From Desulfobulbaceae bacterium (GTDB lineage Bacteria; Desulfobacterota; Desulfobulbia; Desulfobulbales; Desulfobulbaceae): 38,733 nt of DNA. The notes under the pieces were generated by a model, which worked only from the letters and a program-made list of their open reading frames with translations, was not told the DNA's origin and ran no database searches. The stretch is from positions 1 through 38,733 of the forward strand of contig JALSNC010000149.1 in NCBI GenBank assembly GCA_026987195.1, in the 5' to 3' direction. The translations under genes were made by a program, and so were the position numbers. Positions 25,919 through 33,503 of the stretch are shown here, piece by piece. Position 1 is the stretch's first letter; each line of letters starts with the position of its first letter.

Positions 25919-26428
25919 ATGGCAGACAATATCATCCTGATCGGTTTCATGGCCGTGGGCAAGGGGCGGACCGCCCGCGCCCTGGCACGGGCCACGGGGC
26001 GTTTTGCCGTGGACACCGATGACCTGATCGAGAGCATGGTCAAGATGAAGGTCCGCAAGATATTCGCCCGTCACGGCGAGGAACACTTCCGGGCCCTGGA
26101 ACAGCGCACCGCCGACTGGCTCGAGCAGCACGTCTCCGCCACCATTGTCTCCACGGGCGGCGGTTTTTTCATGGTGAACAACCTGCATCGCCTGGGACGG
26201 GTGATCTATCTCCACTCCAGTCTGGAGGGCATCCTGGCCGCGGTCCGCCGCCACCCCAATGCAGCGAAGAAGATCGCCAAGCGGCCGCTGCTCCGGGACA
26301 TGGACCGGGCACGCCACCTCTATGACCGGCGCCTGCCGCTCTACCGGGGCGCCTGCGACACGGAGGTCGACGTGGAGGGGCGCACCATCGACGAGGTGGC
26401 GGCCGAGATCCGCGACCTCATCTCTTAA
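25919..26428 (+). CDS. Shikimate kinase-like protein with altered Walker A
   Basis: A 169-residue P-loop protein that aligns with shikimate kinase at every key position but one. Asp32 and Asp34 are in VDTDDLIE, Arg58 in HFRALEQ, the Gly80-82 triplet in VSTGGGF and the lid in KRPLLRDMDRARHLYDRR. The Walker A reads GFMAVGKGRT (9-18). The Ser/Thr that binds Mg2+ after Lys15 is Gly16, and Thr18 stands two places later. This could weaken or shift catalysis. It may be a functional AroK with an adjusted loop or a relative with another substrate. GAGGAAG precedes the ATG at 25919; a GTG at 25916 is the alternative. It sits between ktrA and the ARMT1-like gene. Confidence 0.8.
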   Translation: MADNIILIGFMAVGKGRTARALARATGRFAVDTDDLIESMVKMKVRKIFARHGEEHFRALEQRTADWLEQHVSATIVSTGGGFFMVNNLHRLGRVIYLHSSLEGILAAVRRHPNAAKKIAKRPLLRDMDRARHLYDRRLPLYRGACDTEVDVEGRTIDEVAAEIRDLIS

Positions 26429-26441
26429 GCCGGAGAGGGAC

Positions 26442-28190
26442 ATGGCCGATATCCTGCGCTACGTCAAGGGGACCGATCCGGACCTCGATGCCTGGGTGAC
26501 CAACTTCTACACCGAGAACCACCTTGCCTACGAGGCGTTTCCGGACATGGTCGCCTCGCCCGAGCAGCTCAACTTCATCATTCATATGGACGGCGAGCGC
26601 TACTACTACCCCTGCTCGGACGAGCTGTTTGCCGCCATCATCGAAAAACGGGCCGATACCCTGCTCACCTCGGCCTATATGGAGATCTGGGCCCGCCTGG
26701 AGAAACTGGTCCGCAAGGTGATCGGCGACGACTACAAGCAGCGCTATCTCCTCAGCCTGCTCTCCATCAAGTTCCAGCATGAGACCACCTCCAAGGTCCA
26801 GCTCCCCGGCCGCCTGGACAAGCGGCTGCGGGGGATCTTCACCACCATCAGCGAGATCAGCCGGCCGCTGGCCGCGGAAAAGGAGGAGGAGAACCGGCGG
26901 GCGGCGGCCTTCCTTGAATCCAGCCGTTTCCAGGATGCCTTCCACTCCCTGGAAGGGCTCGAGATCGGGGCCGATACGACCCTCACCGACATCGACCTGC
27001 AGATCCCCCTGCTGCGGCTGCGCCGCCTGCTGCTCCTCTCCACGGTGCACGAGATCTGGCAGGGTGAACAGCCCCCGCCCATGGATGAGCTCCGGCGGCT
27101 CATGAACCGCCCCATCGAGTCGGAGAGCTGGGACTGGTTCTGCCGCTGGCTGCGCAAGGTTCTGGACGGGGAACGACGGCCGTGCATCCTCTGGCTTGCC
27201 GGCCGGTCGGGCGAGATCATCTTTGATCTCGCCATTATCCGCATTCTGATGAAGATGGGCATCAAGGTGATCCTGGCTGTCAAGCAGTCGTTTTTCTACA
27301 AGCGGATCTCCTTTGTCGACCTGCTCGAGGATCCTCTCCTGGAAGAACTGCTCGACGAGGCCCTGTTCATCGGCGAGGCAAAGATCTCGAAAAACGAGCT
27401 CCTCGCCCACCTGAAGAGTGACTACCGGCTGCTGGTCATCTCCGACGGCACCACCGAACAGTTCAATCCCCTGCTCACCTCGGTGACCTTTGCCCGCTCC
27501 TTCAAGGAGTCGGACCTGGTGATCAGCCGCTGTCCCGGCAGCCGGGAGTGCATCAGCAACCATTTTCAGTTCACCCGCGACCTGATCTCCGTGGTGCGCG
27601 TGGCCGACGGCCAACTGGATATCCGGCTCAAGCCGCATCACCCGGGCGCCATCCGTTTCTCCGAATCCGCCCTGCGCCGCAAGGCCGAGGAACTGATCAG
27701 CCGGGTCAGGAAGGAGAAGGAAAGGGGCAAGACCATCATGTTCTATTCGGCCATTGTCGGCTCCATCCCCGGCCAGATGGAGACGGCCAAGAAGATCCTC
27801 AACGTCTTTGTCGATTATCTGCGCTCCACCCTCCATAACGTGGTGATCATCAATCCGGGGGAACATTTCGAGGAAGGAATGGATGCAGATGATATAATGT
27901 ACATGTGGGAGATCTTTCAGCGCTCCGGGGTCATTGATATCTGGCGTTTCCAGACCGTTGACGATGTGGAGAAATCCTTTGCCCTGCTGCACGAGAAGGT
28001 GCCGCCGGAATGGACTGGCAAGGATGCCACCTACTCCACGGGCTGCACCAAGGAGATGGAGATCGCCATGGACATGCAGAAGAAGTACCCGGAGATGCAG
28101 ATCATCGGTCCGTCCTGGGAGAAGTTCCGCCGCCGCAGGGAATACGGGGTGGGCAAATTGTATGACCGCGCCCTGGCCGACGAGGGCTGA
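26442..28190 (+). CDS. Large ARMT1/DUF89-like-fold protein of unknown function
   Basis: A 582-residue cytoplasmic protein with no signal or membrane segment. The N-terminal 240 residues are helical and charged, not recognised. Residues about 250-380 resemble the ARMT1/DUF89 core: LAGRSGEIIFDLAIIRILMK followed by KVILAVKQ, and SDLVISRCPGSREC (357-370). In that family DNAGE binds a metal; here the corresponding residues are GRSGE (254-258), so the Asp-Asn pair is lost. The C-terminal part (about 425-560) has IMFYSAIVGSIPGQM and NPGEHFEEGMDADDIMYMWE and is not recognised. GGAGAGGGA precedes the ATG, which lies 13 bp after the kinase-like gene, so they are likely co-transcribed. It could be a pseudo-enzyme or a regulator; the fold call is my inference. 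A heptamer array begins directly after the stop codon. Confidence 0.7.
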   Translation: MADILRYVKGTDPDLDAWVTNFYTENHLAYEAFPDMVASPEQLNFIIHMDGERYYYPCSDELFAAIIEKRADTLLTSAYMEIWARLEKLVRKVIGDDYKQRYLLSLLSIKFQHETTSKVQLPGRLDKRLRGIFTTISEISRPLAAEKEEENRRAAAFLESSRFQDAFHSLEGLEIGADTTLTDIDLQIPLLRLRRLLLLSTVHEIWQGEQPPPMDELRRLMNRPIESESWDWFCRWLRKVLDGERRPCILWLAGRSGEIIFDLAIIRILMKMGIKVILAVKQSFFYKRISFVDLLEDPLLEELLDEALFIGEAKISKNELLAHLKSDYRLLVISDGTTEQFNPLLTSVTFARSFKESDLVISRCPGSRECISNHFQFTRDLISVVRVADGQLDIRLKPHHPGAIRFSESALRRKAEELISRVRKEKERGKTIMFYSAIVGSIPGQMETAKKILNVFVDYLRSTLHNVVIINPGEHFEEGMDADDIMYMWEIFQRSGVIDIWRFQTVDDVEKSFALLHEKVPPEWTGKDATYSTGCTKEMEIAMDMQKKYPEMQIIGPSWEKFRRRREYGVGKLYDRALADEG

Positions 28191-28267
28191 GGCCAGGGGC
28201 CAGGTTCCAGGTTCCAGGGGACAGGGGTCAGGTGTCAGGGGTCAGGTGCCAGGGACCGGGTGCCTGG
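28191..28267. repeat. Repeat E: eleven tandem heptamers
   Basis: Eleven 7-bp units such as GGCCAGG, TTCCAGG, GGACAGG, TGTCAGG, GGTCAGG and TGCCAGG, starting on the base after the TGA of the preceding gene. The 261-bp gap up to the YfiR gene is filled by this array, repeat C copy 1 and a small hairpin. Confidence 0.8.
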
Positions 28268-28326
28268 GGGCAGAGGCCGGGGGCAGGGATCAACTCCGGG
28301 CGATGCAGGCGATATGCTCGGATGCA

Positions 28327-28395
28327 GAGCGATCTGCCGCACCTCAACCTCGTTGCACCGCTCTGCGGTGCAACGAATAGGCCCTCTGCCTGATG
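28327..28395. repeat. Repeat C, copy 1
   Basis: Perfect 11-bp stem CGTTGCACCGC / TCT / GCGGTGCAACG at 28351-28375, then a 10-bp spacer and CTGCCTGATG. Matches copy 2 at 23625-23674 on the other strand and the partial copy at 17011-17060. Confidence 0.75.
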
Positions 28396-28409
28396 TTCAT
28401 TGTTTGTTC

Positions 28410-28427
28410 TGCCCGCTCCTGCGGGCA
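28410..28427. other. Small GC-rich hairpin before the YfiR gene
   Basis: TGCCCGC / TCCT / GCGGGCA, a perfect 7-bp stem with a 4-base loop, 25 nt before the TTG start. There is no U-run after it, so it is not a standard terminator. It may affect mRNA stability or initiation. Confidence 0.4.
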
Positions 28428-28451
28428 TGCGGGTTTATCGGAGACGCGCTC

Positions 28452-29027
28452 TTGCCTCATGTTCTGCCACACAGAAAACCGTTGCTGCCGGCGGGTCATG
28501 TCCTCCTGGTGCTGCTGGTCCTGCTCCCTGCCGGGCCTGTGGCGGCAGCGCAGGGGCAGCAGATGGCAGGTGACCTCAAGGTGTCCTATCTCTACAGCTT
28601 CAGCAAGTATGTGCAGTGGCCGCAGGGCCCGTCCCCCGGGCCGCGATCCTTTGATATCTGCGTGATCAGGGGTGACGACCGGCTGGGTCCGCACCTGCGG
28701 CGGCTCGAGAAACGGACGGTCAACGGCCGGCCCATTGTCACCCACATGCTGTCCGGACTGCCTGATGAACAGATCTGCGAGATGGTCTATTTCGCCGCCT
28801 GCAGCAGGAGCGAGATCGCGGCAGACCTGGAGCGGCTGGCGGGCACCCCGGTCCTGACCATTGCCGATATCGCCGGTTTCGCGGTCCAGGGGGGCATGAT
28901 CGAACTGACACGTGAAGATGACCGGATCCGCTTCAGGATCAATGTGGACAAGGTCCGGGGGGCCGGGTTGCGCATCAGTTCCCGCCTGCTGAAACTGGCG
29001 ACCATTGTCCGGGAGATGGAATATTGA
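28452..29027 (+). CDS. YfiR-family (DUF4154) periplasmic protein
   Basis: A 191-residue exported protein. The signal peptide holds a long hydrophobic run ([20 protein letters not shown]). The mature domain has the DUF4154 pattern: [68 protein letters not shown] and [21 protein letters not shown]. In Pseudomonas YfiR represses the membrane cyclase YfiN from the periplasm. No ATG fits the frame near the signal peptide. The TTG at 28452 is preceded by CGGAGA at a good distance and is the likely start. The stop overlaps the TTG of the next gene, a CHASE8 hybrid kinase, so the two are translationally coupled and may work as inhibitor and sensor. Confidence 0.84.
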   Translation: MPHVLPHRKPLLPAGHVLLVLLVLLPAGPVAAAQGQQMAGDLKVSYLYSFSKYVQWPQGPSPGPRSFDICVIRGDDRLGPHLRRLEKRTVNGRPIVTHMLSGLPDEQICEMVYFAACSRSEIAADLERLAGTPVLTIADIAGFAVQGGMIELTREDDRIRFRINVDKVRGAGLRISSRLLKLATIVREMEY

Positions 29028-31828
29028 GGAACTGGTTCGCCAATCTGCCCTTCCGTTTCAAACTGACCGCCATCCTCCTGCTGGCCACCACCGTCATTCT
29101 GGGGCTGTCCTCGTCCCTGTACCTGTACCGGGACATCCGCAGCACCAGGGCCAACGTCCTCCATGTTCTCTCCACCCTGGCCTCCCTGGTGGCCTCGGAG
29201 AGTGTGACAGCGGTGGAGTTCGAGGATGGTGTCAGCGCCCGCCAGAACCTGGAGGACCTGGCCGCGGTACGTTCCATCGTCGAGGCCAGCCTCCTGCGAC
29301 CGGACAAGACCCTGTTTGCCCGCTACAGCCGGGACGGGCACCCTGCGGCCAATCCCCTGCCCTGGGATATCTTTCCCCTGCCCACGGAGAAGGGGGCGCA
29401 GAAGACAGAAGAGATCGGCGGCAGGCTCCATATCGTCCAGCCTCTCTATTCCGGTGACGACCTGGTGGGCTACCTGCACATGGTGGACAGCCAGGTGGAT
29501 GTCATTGCCACCACCCGCGCCCACATCCGCCTGACCGCGGTGGTGATCTTCTGTCTCTTCCTCGTGGCCTCCTTTCTCGCTTTCGTCCTGGCGCGCTGGC
29601 TGTCGACGCCGCTGCTGGAGCTGGGCGATGTGGTGACCGACGTTGCCGTGAGCCACGATTACAGCCGCCGGGTGGAAAAGAAGGGCAATGACGAACTGGG
29701 CCGGCTGGTGGATGGCTTCAATTTCCTTCTTGAACAGCTCGAGGCGCGGGATGGTGAGCTGACCCGCTACCGGATGTCGCTGGAGGAGAAGGTGAGGAAA
29801 CGGACCGCGCTCCTGCGCCGGGAAAAGGAACGGGCCGAGGCCGCAAGCCGGGCCAAGTCACAGTTCCTGGCCTCCATGAGTCACGAGATCCGCACACCCA
29901 TGAACGGGATTCTGGGCATGGCCGAGCTGCTGAGCCGGACCGAGCTCGACGCCCGCCAGCGCGAATACGCCCGCACCATCCGCCAGTCGGGCGAGGGGCT
30001 GCTCGCCCTGCTCAACGATATCCTCGATTTTTCCAAGATCGAGGCCGGCAGGCTGGATCTCGAGCCCGCCCCCTGCCGGGTCGGCAGTCTCATCGAGCAG
30101 ACCACCGGCCTGTTCACCGAGATGGCGCGGGAAAAGGGGATCGAGCTGCTGACGGATATCGACCCGGCCCTGCCGGCAGGAATCCTGGTGGACAGGTTGC
30201 GGCTGCGTCAGATCATCACCAACCTGGTGGGCAATGCGGTCAAGTTCACACCCGAGGGCGAGGTGGTCGTCTCCTGTAGCGGGATCATTGTGGCCGGGCA
30301 TGCCTGCCGCCTCTGTATCCGGGTCCGGGATACCGGCATCGGTATCAACCGGGAACATATCGAGCATATCTTTGAATCCTTTGCCCAGGCCGACGGATCG
30401 ACCACCAGGAAGTATGGCGGCACCGGGCTCGGGCTTTCCATCTGCCGGCAACTGGTGGAGCTGATGGGCGGCAGCCTGCAGGTGAAGAGCACCATCGGCA
30501 GGGGATCCACCTTCACCATCGATCTGACCCTGCCGGTGGTGGATGCGGAACCCGAGTTCGCCCCGGGCCTCCTGGCCGGCAGAAGCGTGGTGGTGGCCAT
30601 GGCCGGGCCGCAGCTGCGCAAGATCGTTGTCCGTTATCTCTCCTGGTGGTCCATGGAGGTGCATGTGGCCGGGGGAGAGGATGCCGCGGCCGCCACCGAG
30701 AGGCTTCTGGCCCGGGTGCCGGGTGTGGACGCGATCCTGGTGGATGAAGAGTTGACAACTGCCCCGGCCGGTCGCATGCTCGAACAGGTCCGGGCGCGTG
30801 CCGACGGACCCGGTATCGTGCTGGTGCGTCATGTCCGCAAGCCAGGGGCCGGCAGGGGAGGGGAGCCTGTGGACCAGGTGGTGCTCAGGCCCGTGTGCCG
30901 GCGGCACCTGCTCAACGCACTGCGCCAGGTTGTCGGCCTTGCCCCGGTCTGCGACGATGCCGATGAGCCTGCAGGGCAGGCCGTGCCCCGGACCGACCTG
31001 CGCCACCTGAACCTGCGGTTGCTGGTGGTGGAGGACAGTCCGGTCAACGTGGATGTGCTGGTCGCCATGCTGGAGGACCTGGGCGTCGCCGTGGATCTGG
31101 CCACGGACGGCAGGGAGGCGGTGGAGCGTTTTGCCGGCAACCGCTGCGATCTGATCTTCATGGACTGCCAGATGCCGGTCATGGACGGCTACGAGGCCAC
31201 GGCAGAGATCAGGGAGATGGAAAAGGCCACCGGGCAACACGTTCCCATCATCGCGCTGACGGCCAACGCCCTCAAGGGTGACCGGGAAAAGGCCCTGGCC
31301 GCCGGCATGGATGATTACCTGGCCAAGCCCTTCAGTCAGGACGACCTGGCACGGATCATCATGGCCTGGGCCCCGGCCGCGGAAGGACAGGGGGCGCCGC
31401 AGCGTGGTGAGTCCCCGCCCGCGCCTGAGGCGCGGTCCCCGGAGCCACCCGTGGAAGATGCAGGTCCGCACCTGGACGAGCGGATGCTCACCAGCTACCG
31501 GAATATCGGTGGTGATCTGCTGCCCACCATCATCAGGAGCTATCTGGACAATGTGGACCAGTGGATCGAAGAACTTGCCCGGACCTTGCGCAGTGGGGAG
31601 GCGGAGGAGGTCGTCCAGGTGGCGCACAAGCTGAAGTCCTCCTCGGGCCAGGCCGCCGCGGCGCGGCTGTCCGCCATGCTGGCGAAGATCGAGACCGAGG
31701 CGCGCCACTTCCGTCTGCCGGAGGACGTGGCCGCGACCATCGCCGGCCTGGAGGCCGAGGTGGAAATCGTCCGCAGGCAACTGGAAGAGCTGCTGGACGA
31801 GGTGGCGGCGGTGACGGAAAAAGAGTAA
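29024..31828 (+). CDS. CHASE8-type hybrid histidine kinase with receiver and Hpt domains
   Basis: A 934-residue inner-membrane sensor. It has a first membrane helix at 14-35, a periplasmic CHASE8-like domain (37-165; [30 protein letters not shown]), a second helix at 170-190 and HAMP (190-245). HisKA follows with His287 in [10 protein letters not shown], then HATPase (about 390-505; [15 protein letters not shown]). A degenerate receiver-like region (about 515-640) follows, then a full receiver with Asp714 in [11 protein letters not shown], and an Hpt domain with His868 in [10 protein letters not shown]. It thus carries a full phosphorelay on one chain. The TTG start overlaps the YfiR stop. 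The CHASE8/HAMP part resembles YfiN, with the kinase replacing GGDEF, so YfiR may control it. Its output partner is unknown. Confidence 0.88.
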   Translation: MRNWFANLPFRFKLTAILLLATTVILGLSSSLYLYRDIRSTRANVLHVLSTLASLVASESVTAVEFEDGVSARQNLEDLAAVRSIVEASLLRPDKTLFARYSRDGHPAANPLPWDIFPLPTEKGAQKTEEIGGRLHIVQPLYSGDDLVGYLHMVDSQVDVIATTRAHIRLTAVVIFCLFLVASFLAFVLARWLSTPLLELGDVVTDVAVSHDYSRRVEKKGNDELGRLVDGFNFLLEQLEARDGELTRYRMSLEEKVRKRTALLRREKERAEAASRAKSQFLASMSHEIRTPMNGILGMAELLSRTELDARQREYARTIRQSGEGLLALLNDILDFSKIEAGRLDLEPAPCRVGSLIEQTTGLFTEMAREKGIELLTDIDPALPAGILVDRLRLRQIITNLVGNAVKFTPEGEVVVSCSGIIVAGHACRLCIRVRDTGIGINREHIEHIFESFAQADGSTTRKYGGTGLGLSICRQLVELMGGSLQVKSTIGRGSTFTIDLTLPVVDAEPEFAPGLLAGRSVVVAMAGPQLRKIVVRYLSWWSMEVHVAGGEDAAAATERLLARVPGVDAILVDEELTTAPAGRMLEQVRARADGPGIVLVRHVRKPGAGRGGEPVDQVVLRPVCRRHLLNALRQVVGLAPVCDDADEPAGQAVPRTDLRHLNLRLLVVEDSPVNVDVLVAMLEDLGVAVDLATDGREAVERFAGNRCDLIFMDCQMPVMDGYEATAEIREMEKATGQHVPIIALTANALKGDREKALAAGMDDYLAKPFSQDDLARIIMAWAPAAEGQGAPQRGESPPAPEARSPEPPVEDAGPHLDERMLTSYRNIGGDLLPTIIRSYLDNVDQWIEELARTLRSGEAEEVVQVAHKLKSSSGQAAAARLSAMLAKIETEARHFRLPEDVAATIAGLEAEVEIVRRQLEELLDEVAAVTEKE

Positions 31829-32006
31829 TTGATAATTGCAATCTCCTGCCCACCTGTGCTACCTTTGCCGGTTCTACCGGAACATCAGAAGGCCGCGTAA
31901 TGATTCAGCAGCATGCCATCGGGAGTCCGCGCTTGCCTGTCTGTCGGCCTTGATCCAGGCACAACTGACGTGCTGCTGAAATTGTACGGATTTTTCCGAG
32001 AGAACA

Positions 32007-32597
32007 ATGGCCCGACGTCTCTATCTTGTCCGTCACAGCGAGACCACGGCCGCAGATGGAGCCCTGGTCGGCAGGACCGATGTCGATGTCACCGCCCGGG
32101 GCCTTCGTGCCCTGGACCGGCTGGCGCCGCTGCTGCCGCAGGGTCCCTGTTTCTGCAGTCCCATGCTGCGCACCAGGCGCACCCTGGACCGGCTGCGCCG
32201 CTCCGGTGTCTGCATGCAGGCCGTCTTTGATGAGCGGTTGCGCGAGATCGATTTCGGCCGCTGGGAAGAGAAGACCTTTGCCGAGATCGCCGAAACCGAC
32301 AGCGATCTGCTCGACGCCTGGACCGCGTATACCGGCTTCACCTTTCCCGGTGGTGAATCAGTGGCCTCGTTCGTCGGGCGTGTGGAGGAGATGCTGGCGC
32401 TCTTCCGGGAGCACCCGGCTCCGGAACTGGTGGTCATCAGCCACGGCGGTGTGATCAGGACCATGATCTGCCTGGCCCTGGGCCTGCCGGTCCGTCACTA
32501 TCTCCTTTTCGGTGTCCGGCCGGCCAGCGTCTGTCAGGTGGCGCTCTATTCGCAGGGCGGCGTGCTGACCGGGCTGAATCAGCGGGGCGGCATGTAA
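32007..32597 (+). CDS. cobC: Alpha-ribazole phosphatase / histidine phosphatase
   Basis: A 196-residue protein of the histidine phosphatase superfamily. LVRHSET (8-14) carries the phospho-acceptor His. ERLREIDFGRWEE and VVISHGGVIRTMI complete the active site with the second His. In the cobalamin pathway CobC removes phosphate from alpha-ribazole 5'-phosphate or the adenosylcobalamin 5'-phosphate. The place beside cobU, cobT and cobS supports that role, since sequence alone could also fit a generic phosphatase. The ATG at 32007 follows GAGAGAAC. No cobalamin riboswitch could be recognised in the 178 bp before it. Repeat A copy 3 separates it from cobU. Confidence 0.87.
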   Translation: MARRLYLVRHSETTAADGALVGRTDVDVTARGLRALDRLAPLLPQGPCFCSPMLRTRRTLDRLRRSGVCMQAVFDERLREIDFGRWEEKTFAEIAETDSDLLDAWTAYTGFTFPGGESVASFVGRVEEMLALFREHPAPELVVISHGGVIRTMICLALGLPVRHYLLFGVRPASVCQVALYSQGGVLTGLNQRGGM

Positions 32598-32643
32598 CCC
32601 CCTCACAGGGTATACAAGGTCACGATTTATCAACCTCGTTTTT

Positions 32644-32750
32644 GTAAGCGGTCTCAGGTGCTGCAGGTTCGTACGGTCGCTCCTGGCCGCTATAGCTTAC
32701 TATGCGGGCAGGAGCGACCGTACGAAGATGTGGTACCTGTGGCCGCTTAC
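32644..32750. repeat. Repeat A, copy 3: best-formed palindrome
   Basis: The inner arm TTCGTACGGTCGCTCCTG (32668-32685) pairs perfectly over 18 bp with 32709-32726. The outer arms GTAAGCGG...CCGCTTAC also pair. Apex CCGCTATAGC...ATGCGG is shared with copies 1 and 2. It lies between cobC and cobU, inside what should be one transcript. A degenerate leader (CCCCTCACAGGGTATAC) lies at 32599-32643. Confidence 0.85.
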
Positions 32751-32795
32751 GGCGGCATGTCCGGGGCGGCGGGCCAATCATGAGAGGAGAAGAAC

Positions 32796-33341
32796 ATGAC
32801 AGAACTTGTTCTGGTCACAGGTGGCAGCCGCTGCGGCAAGTCCGACTTTGCCCAGCAGATGGCCGAGGCCCTTGCCGGGCCACGGATATTCCTGGCCACC
32901 TGTCCCGAGGTCGACGACGAGATGGGAGAACGTATCCGCCGGCATCGCGAACTCAGGCAGGACCGCGGCTGGCAGACCATCGAGGAGCCGCTGGACCCGG
33001 CCGCGGTCATTGCACGCTGCCCGGACGGGACGACCCTGCTCCTTGACTGCCTGACCCTCTGGGTCAGCAATCTCATGTACAAGGCAGACCTGCAGGAACG
33101 GCACCTGGATGAGGAGGAGGTGCGGCAGCGGGCAGAGGAGCTGGCGGCCGCGGCCCGCGCCCATGCCGGCACCGTGATCATGGTCACCAACGAGGTGGGC
33201 ATGGGGGTCGTTCCCGATAACAGGCAGGCGCGGCTCTACCGCGACCTGGTGGGGCGCTGCAACCAGTGTATCGCCCGGGCCGCCGACAGGGTCTACCTGG
33301 TGAGCTGCGGCATCCCTCTGCAGTTGAAGGGCAGGGAATAA
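32796..33341 (+). CDS. cobU: Adenosylcobinamide kinase / guanylyltransferase
   Basis: A 181-residue bifunctional enzyme that phosphorylates adenosylcobinamide and then transfers GMP to it. The P-loop GGSRCGKS lies at 9-16. The guanylylated His is in RIRRHRELR (near 46-51), and TLLLDCLTLWVSN and TNEVGMGVVPDN are signature motifs. The length fits exactly. GAGAGGAGAAG precedes the ATG. It is separated from cobC by repeat A copy 3 and from cobT by 162 bp with a repeat A leader fragment, so the cluster is repeatedly interrupted by repeats. Confidence 0.95.
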   Translation: MTELVLVTGGSRCGKSDFAQQMAEALAGPRIFLATCPEVDDEMGERIRRHRELRQDRGWQTIEEPLDPAAVIARCPDGTTLLLDCLTLWVSNLMYKADLQERHLDEEEVRQRAEELAAAARAHAGTVIMVTNEVGMGVVPDNRQARLYRDLVGRCNQCIARAADRVYLVSCGIPLQLKGRE

Positions 33342-33360
33342 GGGAGGATCCTGCCTGCCT

Positions 33361-33416
33361 GAGACCGCTTACAGCATTGTGGTCGAAAAAACCGGTGGTT
33401 GGTTATCCCGTGAGGG
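33361..33416. repeat. Repeat A fragment, inverted, between cobU and cobT
   Basis: Read on the minus strand it gives the leader CCCTCACGGGATAACC, the block CAACCACCGG, the T-run and GTAAGCGGTCTC. It includes the start of the left arm but no apex or right arm. Confidence 0.65.
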
Positions 33417-33503
33417 ATTACGGCGATCCGTATGGACTGATTTGTCCCTGGTCACGGAGTTGGCAAGGGACACGTTTGTTTGATTTTCACAGGGACAAGG
33501 CAG

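Noticed and set aside
23762-26443. An 893-residue open frame on the minus strand opposite ktrB, ktrA and the kinase-like gene
   Set aside because: It is antisense to three well-supported genes, is rich in Gln, Gly, His and Ala as GC-rich shadow frames are, and shows no domain.
28393-28665. ATG-started frame overlapping the YfiR gene
   Set aside because: It is Cys/Trp/Arg-rich and conflicts with the clear DUF4154 frame, which begins at a TTG with a good binding site.
31829-32006. Possible cobalamin riboswitch before cobC
   Set aside because: Neither the conserved GCCACTG box nor the core GG-rich helices could be recognised. Only a profile search could rule out a divergent form.
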